Shown here: piece by piece, positions 1 to 7,095 of the stretch
How positions within the stretch are numbered: position 1 is the stretch's first letter
Layout of the letters: the number at the start of each line of letters is the position of its first letter
From: Roseivirga thermotolerans
GTDB taxonomy: Bacteria > Bacteroidota > Bacteroidia > Cytophagales > Cyclobacteriaceae
Reading direction: 5' to 3'
NCBI RefSeq assembly: GCF_014653175.1
Contig: NZ_BNAG01000005.1
Span: forward strand, 120,448-184,447
DNA length: 64,000 nt
Notes under the pieces: generated by a model
The model's database searches: none
Seen by the model: the letters and a program-made list of their open reading frames with translations, nothing else
What the model was told of the DNA's origin: nothing
Made by a program: the position numbers and the translations under genes

Positions 1-117
1 GTCATTAATTAACTTTTGGGTTAATGGAGAGAGTTTGGCTTCAATTTTAGCCTCTTGAGAACAACTCAATGAAAAAAGAGAACAAAAAAGAATAACCGAT
101 AGGATAGCACTTCTCAT
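1..117 (-). CDS. Lipoprotein, N-terminal part only (runs off the window start)
   Basis: Only the first 39 codons are present; the gene continues past position 1. It starts with an ATG at 117 and reads MRSAILSVILF, a hydrophobic stretch, then SLSCSQE, which fits a lipoprotein signal peptide with the cysteine at residue 19 as lipidation site. The gene begins 11 bp after the stop of the methionine sulfoxide reductase gene on the same strand, so the two are probably co-transcribed. The mature part is too short for a family assignment. Function unknown; the lipoprotein call is an inference from the signal. Confidence 0.6.
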   Translation of the reverse strand, partial: MRSAILSVILFCSLFSLSCSQEAKIEAKLSPLTQKLIND

Positions 118-128
118 TGAAACAAACG

Positions 129-611
129 TTAAAAAAGCTCTTCAACTATTCTCATGAGTTGCTCCAGATACTTCTGGTCTACCGAATCGAAATCGTTCAG
201 TTGGTCAGAGTCTACATCAAGAATCAAAGCTACTTCTCCATTCTTAAAAGCCGGGAGCACAATTTCAGACTTAGAGTCTGAGCTACAGGCAATGTGCCCC
301 GGAAACTCATCGACATTGGGTACCAAAACCGTTTCGGCCTTGGCCCAGCTAGTTCCGCACACCCCTTTTCCTTTTCTAATTCGGGTGCAAGCAATTGGCC
401 CCTGAAAAGGCCCCAAAACCAGCTCATTGTCTTTCACCAAATAGAAGCCTACCCAAAAGAAACCCATGCCATATTTAAGTGCAGAAGCTATATTGGCCAA
501 GTTTGCTGTAAGATCGGGTTCACCGGTTACAAGGGCTTTTATTTGCGGTATAAGCGTTTGGTATTTTTCTTCTTTCGTTGCGGTGTTATCGATAATAAGC
601 TCTTCTGCCAT
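129..611 (-). CDS. msrC: Free methionine-(R)-sulfoxide reductase (GAF domain)
   Basis: A 160-residue single GAF-domain protein of the fRMsr family, which reduces free methionine-R-sulfoxide in the cytoplasm using thioredoxin. The family's cysteines are visible in IACTRI, GVCGTSW and HIACSSDSKSEIVLP, and the end of the domain reads LDVDSD. The open frame extends to a TTG at 632, but that codon lies inside a TAnnTTTG promoter box, so the ATG at 611 (MAEELIIDN) is taken as the start. It is followed at 11 bp by a lipoprotein gene. Family identification is strong; physiological role is oxidative-damage repair by analogy. Confidence 0.9.
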   Translation of the reverse strand: MAEELIIDNTATKEEKYQTLIPQIKALVTGEPDLTANLANIASALKYGMGFFWVGFYLVKDNELVLGPFQGPIACTRIRKGKGVCGTSWAKAETVLVPNVDEFPGHIACSSDSKSEIVLPAFKNGEVALILDVDSDQLNDFDSVDQKYLEQLMRIVEELF

Positions 612-629
612 GGCATTTAAAATTGAATG

Positions 630-637
630 CAAAGGTA
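630..637 (-). promoter_or_regulatory. Bacteroidota -7 promoter box for msrC
   Basis: On the minus strand the sequence reads TACCTTTG, matching the Bacteroidota TAnnTTTG box, about 19 bp before the msrC ATG. No clear TTTG -33 box was found at the usual distance. It argues for the ATG at 611 rather than the upstream TTG. Confidence 0.5.
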
Positions 638-704
638 ACTGAGAGAATGGAATTTCGGTTCAGAATTAAGGTTCAATGCTGGAAAAGTTCAGTCGGGCGT
701 CAGT

Positions 705-1766
705 TTATCGATTCCGGTAAACCTTCAATTCATCGCCTGTTATATTGGATTCTGCAATAGGCTGACCGGAGAATCTGGGAGCCTCAATGCCTGTTCCAAA
801 GTTCATAGCTGATGTAAAAACCCTGGCTTCATCCCATAAATCGGCATTTATGAAGGCATTTAAAACAGCCGCTCCCCCTTCCACAATAACCGACTGTATT
901 CTTCGCTCACCCAGGTCTTGAAGTAGGGATTCCAGAAATTGCTCCTCATCTAACTTTATCCATTCTATATTCTCTTTGTTGCCAGTCTTTTGACAGTTAT
1001 AAATGAGAGTAGGAATGGAGCCATCAAAAAGTTGAAGTGCATTATCCAGCCTCAGTTTCCGATCAATGACAATCCGTATGGGGTTGGCCCCCACCCAACT
1101 TCTCACATTTAGGTTTGGGTTGTCATACAAAGCTGTTCCCGGGCCCACCAGAATGGCATCTTCTTCGGCTCTCCACTGGTGTACAAGGCTACGGGAATAT
1201 GTGTTGCTAATCCACTTCGAATCGTAATTCTGACGAGCAATGTAACCATCGCGTGTCTGAGCCCACTTGAGTATAACATATGGTCGGTTTTTCTCTATGA
1301 GTGTAAAAAACCTAATGTTCTGTTCCCATGCCTCACTTTGCAGGCAGCCGGTTTCTACCTGAATTCCGGCAGCTTTCATTCTGTCAATGCCTTGTCCGCC
1401 TACGAGTGGGTTAGAATCAACAACGGCAATTACAACCCGCTTCACTTTCATACTGATAAGCAGATCAGCACATGGCGGTGTTTTACCATGGTGGGCGCAA
1501 GGTTCCAGGGTAACGTAGCACGTAGATTCAGGCAAAAGGCTTTTATCGGCCACTGAGTTAATGGCATTCACTTCAGCATGGGCCTCACCATACTTTCTGT
1601 GCCATCCTTCACCAATAATCTTGGCGTTATGGGTAATTACGCACCCCACCATAGGGTTGGGACTCACCCTTCCACGGCCATAAGCGGCCAGGTCAAGTGC
1701 CCGTTGCATAAAGCGAATATCGTCTGCACTAAAGTGGGAAGTGATATTTGCTTTACTTTGTATCAT
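705..1766 (-). CDS. ribD: Bifunctional riboflavin biosynthesis deaminase/reductase RibD
   Basis: This 353-residue cytoplasmic enzyme performs the second and third steps of riboflavin synthesis: deamination of the pyrimidine and reduction of the ribosyl side chain. The N-terminal half is a zinc cytidine-deaminase fold with AHAEVNAI and TLEPCAHHGKTPPC as zinc ligands and catalytic Glu. The C-terminal half has the dihydrofolate-reductase-like domain starting at VILKWAQTRDGYIA, with the VEGGAAVLNAF motif near the end. Length fits the family. Its ATG (1766-1764, minus) overlaps the ATG of prmC on the other strand. There is no FMN riboswitch in front, because the upstream DNA is prmC coding sequence. 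Confidence 0.95.
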   Translation of the reverse strand: MIQSKANITSHFSADDIRFMQRALDLAAYGRGRVSPNPMVGCVITHNAKIIGEGWHRKYGEAHAEVNAINSVADKSLLPESTCYVTLEPCAHHGKTPPCADLLISMKVKRVVIAVVDSNPLVGGQGIDRMKAAGIQVETGCLQSEAWEQNIRFFTLIEKNRPYVILKWAQTRDGYIARQNYDSKWISNTYSRSLVHQWRAEEDAILVGPGTALYDNPNLNVRSWVGANPIRIVIDRKLRLDNALQLFDGSIPTLIYNCQKTGNKENIEWIKLDEEQFLESLLQDLGERRIQSVIVEGGAAVLNAFINADLWDEARVFTSAMNFGTGIEAPRFSGQPIAESNITGDELKVYRNR

Positions 1767-2613
1767 GTCTCAAAAGCCTGCGAAGGAATTGTTGCGCCAA
1801 GTTATTAATGAATTGGCAAACTTATACGAGGAGCGCGAGCTTACCGCATTGGCTCGGCATTATTTGCACGATCGCTTTCATGTCGATAGCATTAAACTGG
1901 CTCTGAACAGCCCAGTGCATTTCGATGAAAAACTGATGTCACACGACCTGAAACTACTCCGGGCAGCAACTCCCCTACAACACGTAGTTGGCTTTGGGGT
2001 GTTTTATGGGCGTAGGTTTAAGTGTGGCCCTGAAGCGCTGATTCCCCGACCTGAAACAGAAGAATTGGTGAGCTGGGTGATTCAGGGAATTGGAGAACTG
2101 AAAGATTCACAGGTGCGTGTTTTGGACATTGGAACCGGAACCGGGTGTATTCCAATAACACTGGCGCTTGAGCGGAAAGGCTTGAAGGTGGAAGGTCTTG
2201 ATATTTCTAGTGAAGCTTTGGCTCTCGCACAAAAAAATGCTGAACAGCTAAAAGCCGATGTAACTTTTAGCCGGTTGGATATACTACAAGAAAACCTGAT
2301 TGGCCGGTACCATGTAATTGTGAGCAACCCTCCGTATATACCCGAATCGGACAAAGCCCAAATGCACAGCAACGTTCTAGATTATGAGCCCGGCCTTGCT
2401 TTGTTTGTACCCAACAACGACCCTTTATTGTTCTACAGAGTAATTGCACAAAAGGCTATGCCTGCACTTTTAGAAGGAGGGAGCCTTTATTTTGAAATAC
2501 ATGAAACCTACGGACATGAGGTGATGAAGCTACTTGAGAGTGAGGGATACCAAAATGTGAGTCTCAAGCAAGATATGCAAGGCAAAGACAGAATGATAAG
2601 AGCTCGTATTTAG
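1765..2613 (+). CDS. prmC: Peptide chain release factor N5-glutamine methyltransferase
   Basis: PrmC (HemK) methylates the GGQ glutamine of release factors with S-adenosylmethionine. The 282-residue protein has an N-terminal helical domain, a SAM-binding loop DIGTGTGCIPITLA, and the diagnostic NPPYIP motif that contacts the glutamine. The frame opens with GTG at 1741, but the ATG at 1765 gives a better N-terminus (MSQKPAKELL). That ATG and the ribD ATG share the four bases CATG in opposite directions, so each gene's leader and promoter must lie inside the other's coding sequence. Followed by a 350-bp region before the BlaI operator. Confidence 0.93.
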   Translation: MSQKPAKELLRQVINELANLYEERELTALARHYLHDRFHVDSIKLALNSPVHFDEKLMSHDLKLLRAATPLQHVVGFGVFYGRRFKCGPEALIPRPETEELVSWVIQGIGELKDSQVRVLDIGTGTGCIPITLALERKGLKVEGLDISSEALALAQKNAEQLKADVTFSRLDILQENLIGRYHVIVSNPPYIPESDKAQMHSNVLDYEPGLALFVPNNDPLLFYRVIAQKAMPALLEGGSLYFEIHETYGHEVMKLLESEGYQNVSLKQDMQGKDRMIRARI

Positions 2614-2645
2614 ATTTCTGATATGGGAATCTAGAAAGCCTAGAA

Positions 2646-2834
2646 TCAATAATACCTCGATTTAAAATGGCTCCTTTTCGTAAAGCCTGGTCCACCTTTT
2701 TTCAGTTGAGCAATCATTACAACATAGTCATCTTTGCCTGCTGCTGCGTGGAGCGTGAGAGCATACAAAGTATAATGGTTTAAAGAAAATTGGTGGTTCG
2801 TATGTGTTTTAGTGAGGGAACTACCAAAAGTTAG
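2646..2834 (-). pseudogene. Possible C-terminal gene remnant, unknown
   Basis: Between prmC and the BlaI operator the minus strand holds a 62-codon open stretch with no start codon near its beginning. It reads as plausible protein, for example HAAAGKDDYVVMIAQLKKGG, and ends KSRYY at a TGA. The composition looks coding rather than random, so it may be the tail of a decayed gene. No family was recognised. The remainder of 2614-2923 shows nothing else. Confidence 0.2.
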
Positions 2835-2902
2835 TCATATAACTTTACAGCCCCAATAACACCAACCCTCTGCAATCCATACGCTGTCTATAGGTACCTA
2901 TC

Positions 2903-2962
2903 TCTACTATTTTTTTCGAAGATCTACTATTTAAATAGTAATTCTACTATATTTATAGTAGA
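2903..2962 (+). promoter_or_regulatory. BlaI/MecI-type double operator overlapping the promoter
   Basis: Two dyads stand in tandem: a perfect 16-bp palindrome TACTATTTAAATAGTA at 2925-2940 and TCTACTATATTTATAGTAGA at 2943-2962. A half-site TCTACTAT lies further upstream at 2903-2910. TACTA/TAGTA arms are typical of BlaI/MecI/CopY operators. The second dyad contains TATATTTA, close to the TAnnTTTG -7 box, so repressor binding would cover the promoter. It ends 9 bp before the blaI-like ATG, which implies autoregulation. Confidence 0.8.
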
Positions 2963-2971
2963 TTGAGAATT

Positions 2972-3340
2972 ATGAAAGAACTAACTAAAGCCGAAGAGCG
3001 CATAATGCAAATAGTATGGCGTCTTGAAAAGGCCTTCACCCGTGAAATATTGGAGGAGTTTAAGAAAGATGCACCGAGTTATACTACAATAGCTACGGTA
3101 CTTTCTGTGCTCGAACAAAAGGGCTTTGTTGCTCACGAAATGATGGGCAACAGCAAAAGGTATTATCCGCTCATCAGTAAATCCAAATATTCAGACTTTG
3201 CCATGAGCAACGTAATGAGCAAGTACTTTGAAGGTTCGCTCACCCGCCTTGTTTCATTCTTTGCCGATCGCAAGAAAATGGACATTGACGAGCTAGATGA
3301 AATCATTAAGATTCTGGAAAGCAAAAAGGAGGCAGAATGA
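2972..3340 (+). CDS. BlaI/MecI/CopY family transcriptional repressor
   Basis: A 122-residue winged-helix repressor. It opens MKELTKAEERIMQIVW and contains the recognition-helix segment APSYTTIATVLSVLEQKGFV, which is characteristic of the family; the C-terminal helices mediate dimerisation. The frame also opens at a TTG (2963) but the ATG at 2972 fits the family N-terminus. It overlaps the next gene by 4 bp (ATGA), so it is translationally coupled to the BlaR1-type membrane peptidase. It should bind the paired dyads just upstream and be inactivated by its membrane partner. No beta-lactamase gene is adjacent, so the regulon is unknown. Confidence 0.93.
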   Translation: MKELTKAEERIMQIVWRLEKAFTREILEEFKKDAPSYTTIATVLSVLEQKGFVAHEMMGNSKRYYPLISKSKYSDFAMSNVMSKYFEGSLTRLVSFFADRKKMDIDELDEIIKILESKKEAE

Positions 3341-5088
3341 TTGATGCAGTGTTTTATTGGAGCTTAAAGGTCAGTATTATTCTAAGCATACTCTTTTTGG
3401 CCTACCTCATGTTGTTTCGGAACAACACGCAATTTCAATGGAGGAGAATACTCGTTTTGGGTATTCTCATACTGAGTGCCATTGCTCCCTACCTTTCATA
3501 TAAGGTTACTGAAGAAGAACCTATTATTGTGCATGAGGCTCTTGCCCTTAAAACCAAGCTTGAAAATACTGCCACAAGCCTTCGCCCCTCACAATCTATC
3601 TCAAAAAACACAGATTCTAAAACAGTAAGGGCCAATCCTTCAATTTTTACCAGGCAAAGCTTCATAACCATTTACTCCATTGGTTTAGCCCTGTTTGCCT
3701 TGTTGCTGATTATAGAAATTCTCAGGCTCTTTATCTGGAAACTCATGTCGGGTAGAGATGTTATCCTTGGAAATAACATTTTAAGACATCCCTCTGTTAA
3801 AGCACCATTTTCTTACTGGAGTTGGATTTTTATACCGCAATTTAAGAATTACCCAGCCTCTACCTGGCACATCATACACCAACACGAAAAGGTACATATT
3901 CAACAAAAGCACAGTATAGACCTTATGTTTATGAGAGTCTTTCAGGCGCTACTTTGGTATAATCCGGTGGTATACTGGGTTCTCAGAGAATTAAAAACCT
4001 TACACGAAGCTCAGGTTGACCATAGGGTGCTAAAGAGTGTGCCTCTTGAGTCTTATGCCGAAACTCTTCTGAAAGTGACACTGCCCGGTTTCGAAGGTGG
4101 CGTATCCCATTCATTTGCGCGAATTTCCAGCCTATCTAAACGGATAAAACTTATGAAAACACACAAAACAACCATTCGAAAAACCATTCTGCTAAGCCTT
4201 GTTTACGGCCTCCTTGCCTTTGGGTGCCTCACCTGGACTTCTCTTTGGTCTCAAGAAAAGCAAACATCTTTTGAGTTCGATGTTTCTGCAGATACAAGTG
4301 CTTCTAAACAAACTAATATCTCAAACTCAAGCCTTCTGGCCAGTCTCTTCGAGTCGGGCTGGATTAACAAACTAACCACTGCTCACGAACGGGTCTTCCT
4401 CCTACTCAAATCGGAAAACCCAGACAAAAAAATTGCTTACCGATATTTTAAAGAAAATAACTTCCACCCTTACTTCGAATCATTTAAGCCCGGCTATAAT
4501 CCCCTTTTCGTGGCTAAGCTTAATGAAGCTCAACAATCAGAACTAATTGGACTCCTGTTAGCAGATACTACCGGAATTACGTTTAACTCTGATAGAACTA
4601 TCATAAACAAATGGACCTACTCCGATCTTTTTACAGAAAAACAGTTAAAAGACCAAATACTTCCCAACACCAAATACCTGATGATTTATGAGTCAACCCC
4701 CGTTTCATTAGAGTATGATGAAAGCAGTATTTTCTCTCCCGAAGAGGTGGATGTGCTACCCCAGGTAATGGGCGGTCTTGAAAACCTGGCTAAAACCATT
4801 GCTTTAGAAATTAAACTACCCGAAGGAATCGACCGCTCCAGGCTTCCGAAAACCATCGACTTTGAATTTGTTGTGCAGGGAGGCCAGTCTATTTCGCACC
4901 TCAACCTGCTGACCGAAATGGCCGGATCAGACAAACGAAACAGGGCCTACTATCTTTTCTTCGGACAGGTTCACGACACTCTGAGAAGTAAGATTGCTTC
5001 ACTTTATCCCTGGAAACGGGGAGTTAAAGACGGTAAAGAAGTATTGGTTCGGATGAAAATTTCTATTCCTACACGGTACATGATGTAG
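3337..5088 (+). CDS. BlaR1-type M56 membrane peptidase with TonB-C-like tail
   Basis: A 583-residue inner-membrane signalling protease of the M56 family. Membrane segments lie near residues 8-25, 35-52, 105-130 and 285-305. The zinc motif HEKVH is present in the cytoplasmic loop, with the downstream HEAQVDH supplying a further ligand region. In the family, a periplasmic signal triggers cleavage of the BlaI partner. There is no penicillin-binding sensor domain. Instead the last ~110 residues (PQVMGGLENLAKTI to VLVRMKISIP) resemble the TonB C-terminal fold often seen on Bacteroidota M56 proteins. It overlaps the repressor gene by 4 bp. The signal sensed is unknown. Confidence 0.88.
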   Translation: MIDAVFYWSLKVSIILSILFLAYLMLFRNNTQFQWRRILVLGILILSAIAPYLSYKVTEEEPIIVHEALALKTKLENTATSLRPSQSISKNTDSKTVRANPSIFTRQSFITIYSIGLALFALLLIIEILRLFIWKLMSGRDVILGNNILRHPSVKAPFSYWSWIFIPQFKNYPASTWHIIHQHEKVHIQQKHSIDLMFMRVFQALLWYNPVVYWVLRELKTLHEAQVDHRVLKSVPLESYAETLLKVTLPGFEGGVSHSFARISSLSKRIKLMKTHKTTIRKTILLSLVYGLLAFGCLTWTSLWSQEKQTSFEFDVSADTSASKQTNISNSSLLASLFESGWINKLTTAHERVFLLLKSENPDKKIAYRYFKENNFHPYFESFKPGYNPLFVAKLNEAQQSELIGLLLADTTGITFNSDRTIINKWTYSDLFTEKQLKDQILPNTKYLMIYESTPVSLEYDESSIFSPEEVDVLPQVMGGLENLAKTIALEIKLPEGIDRSRLPKTIDFEFVVQGGQSISHLNLLTEMAGSDKRNRAYYLFFGQVHDTLRSKIASLYPWKRGVKDGKEVLVRMKISIPTRYMM

Positions 5089-5111
5089 GATGTTTTGTTT
5101 AGTTAAGATTG

Positions 5112-5141
5112 AAGGGTGCGGCTTATATAGCAGGCACCCTT
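5112..5141 (+). terminator. Weak hairpin after the blaI/blaR1 pair
   Basis: Inverted repeat AAGGGTGC (5112-5119) and GCACCCTT (5134-5141), 24 bp after the BlaR1-type stop. There is no uninterrupted T-run, only TTTGCTATTTCTCTTC. It lies between two convergent genes and could serve either. Confidence 0.45.
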
Positions 5142-5154
5142 TGCTATTTCTCTT

Positions 5155-5802
5155 CTACAGATACAAATCCGTCTTTATACTTTCAATCAACCAAAAAGGC
5201 CGTTGGTTAGACTCTACTCTCGCCTTACCATTTGTAGCACATGTAAGCTCAAAAGGTTCCAGATACATCTCGTTTTCCAGATTCTGATAAAAACCTTCGG
5301 TTTTAAAGAAAGTACCTTCTACCACAGGATGTACAGCAACTACATCGCCAATATTGAGCCACTTTTGAAACACTCCTCGGCTGGAATAAACCCACTTCTG
5401 ATCATTATAATAAAGTACCGAATCGAACGTATCGGCATACAGTCGAATGGTATCCAGACAAGAACTATTAAAAGCATTGGCCAGCACATTTACCGCATTG
5501 TGCCCTAAATCTTTGAGGGCTATAAAAGCAGAAATCAGCAAATCGGCCGAATCGAAAACCAAAAGCTGCAATGGTGACTGGGCTTTGAGAGAAGGCCGTA
5601 GTTCTTCTACCTCATTGGGCCTGGCAATTACGGTATCTATTTTCACTCCCCACTTAAGCACAGCCCTTACTGCGTTGGACGTCACCACTACTTTGGGCGA
5701 CCATTCCAGCAACAATTCAACAAACTCGAAACGCAAGGCTGAAGCATCATCGATCAGCAGCGCGGGTTCTTGCTCATCTCTAACTATGTGGTGAGAAGAC
5801 AT
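5155..5802 (-). CDS. Thiamine pyrophosphokinase-like protein with eroded active site
   Basis: This 215-residue protein starts MSSHHIVRDEQEPALLI, which I recall as the typical beginning of Bacteroidota thiamine diphosphokinases. LLEWSP, WGVKIDTVIA and LGHNAVNV line up with conserved parts of that family. However, the catalytic GDFD stretch is replaced by ARPNEVEE, and QDKTD by FDSAD, so the magnesium/ATP site looks damaged. It may have a different substrate or a regulatory role. The ATG directly abuts the ROK kinase stop (0 bp gap), so the two genes form an operon. The assignment rests on remembered family sequences, not an alignment. Confidence 0.55.
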   Translation of the reverse strand: MSSHHIVRDEQEPALLIDDASALRFEFVELLLEWSPKVVVTSNAVRAVLKWGVKIDTVIARPNEVEELRPSLKAQSPLQLLVFDSADLLISAFIALKDLGHNAVNVLANAFNSSCLDTIRLYADTFDSVLYYNDQKWVYSSRGVFQKWLNIGDVVAVHPVVEGTFFKTEGFYQNLENEMYLEPFELTCATNGKARVESNQRPFWLIESIKTDLYL

Positions 5803-6801
5803 TTATACGGCTCTGGCTTGTTGGGGCACACGAATACCTTCGTTGTGAGCAATTTCGCTCCATACCAACGCACTGGCTCCCAACACCGCGGCATTCTTAT
5901 CCATCAGGTCGGACAACCTAATTTCAATCTTACCCTTGTAGCCAGGATACAGATATTCGTTAAACGATTTTTTGGTAGCCTCAATGAGTATATCGCCTGC
6001 CTTGGCTAAGCCTCCAAAAAGGAAAATGGCTTCGGGGCTGGTAACAGCCGCAGCATCGGCCAGCTTCAGCCCCAGTATATCACTGGTATATTCGTAGGCT
6101 TCAAGGGCTATAGGATCACCCTCCAGTGCCATTTCCGTAATCTTTTTTGCAGTTAACGACTCGTATGTATATGAACGAAGAGGCGTTTCTACATTGTTGG
6201 TAGCCAATAACTTAAACACGGTCCGTTTAATACCGGAAGCCGAGGCGTAGGTTTCTAAACACCCTCGTTTTCCGCAATTACACTCTCTCCCATCTGGATA
6301 CACGTTGGTATGACCCAATTCACCCGCCAGGCCATCATGGCCATAAATGAGTTTACCCCGGGTTACTAATCCGGATCCCAGCCCGGTTCCCAGAGTTATC
6401 ACAATAAAGTCGTTCATGTCTTTCGCTCCACCAAACACCTTTTCGCCTATGGCAGCCGCATTGGCATCGTTGGTAAGCACCATGGGCAGGTCAAAGTACT
6501 CGCGAAACATCTCTATAAAGGGAACAATGCCCTTCCAGTGAAGATTGGGAGCGTATTCTATGGTACCTTTATAATAATTGCCATTGGGCGCCCCTATTCC
6601 TATCCCCATAATTTCTATGGGCTCATTCAGCTTATCCAGGTTTTCCTGAATAGCCTGGCTCAAGGCATCGAGGAAAGGCTTAATTTCCTTGTGGGTATAT
6701 GTTGGAATGGACCCTTCCATCAGGATATTACCCTCCACATCGCTCAGGCCAAACTTGGTAAAAGTTCCGCCAATATCTATTCCAATGGCTGTCTCTCTCA
6801 T
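5803..6801 (-). CDS. ROK family sugar kinase (glucokinase-like)
   Basis: A 332-residue ROK protein that probably phosphorylates glucose or a related hexose in the cytoplasm. The N-terminal phosphate loop reads GIDIGGTFTKFG, the catalytic region LTNDANAAAIGE contains the Asp, ITLGTGLGSGL follows, and the ROK zinc site appears as GHTNVYP with CNCGKRGCLE. There is no N-terminal helix-turn-helix, so it is an enzyme rather than a NagC/XylR-type repressor. It is followed immediately by the thiamine-pyrophosphokinase-like gene. The 294 bp upstream (6802-7095) contain only the receptor gene's terminator and no recognised regulatory site. Exact substrate cannot be told from sequence. Confidence 0.85.
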   Translation of the reverse strand: MRETAIGIDIGGTFTKFGLSDVEGNILMEGSIPTYTHKEIKPFLDALSQAIQENLDKLNEPIEIMGIGIGAPNGNYYKGTIEYAPNLHWKGIVPFIEMFREYFDLPMVLTNDANAAAIGEKVFGGAKDMNDFIVITLGTGLGSGLVTRGKLIYGHDGLAGELGHTNVYPDGRECNCGKRGCLETYASASGIKRTVFKLLATNNVETPLRSYTYESLTAKKITEMALEGDPIALEAYEYTSDILGLKLADAAAVTSPEAIFLFGGLAKAGDILIEATKKSFNEYLYPGYKGKIEIRLSDLMDKNAAVLGASALVWSEIAHNEGIRVPQQARAV

Positions 6802-7031
6802 GACATCACTTTTTCATACCAATCACTACATATTGCGAATTAAGCCAAATTAATGCGTTCGCAAATGCGATGATTTAAAATTAGTACAATATGCAGATTC
6901 GCTGTTGATAAGCAGGAAAGGCCGAATGAGTTTTTAGGTAAACGATTGCATAAAAATAATTGGCTCTTACAGAGCTCCGGCACGTCATCAGGCTATCGGC
7001 TATCGGCATACTTTGAAACCTTTCGGTTGGC

Positions 7032-7079
7032 AAAAAAATTCCGGTGACAGTAACCGCTTTCGGGCTACCATCACCGGAA
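7032..7079 (-). terminator. Rho-independent terminator of the TonB receptor gene
   Basis: On the minus strand a long hairpin has outer arms TTCCGGTGA (7079-7071) and TCACCGGAA (7047-7039) and an inner GTAGCC/GGTTAC pairing with one G-T wobble. It is followed by a run of seven T. It lies 17 bp after the receptor stop codon. Confidence 0.9.
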
Positions 7080-7095
7080 ATACAATAGGCTGGAC

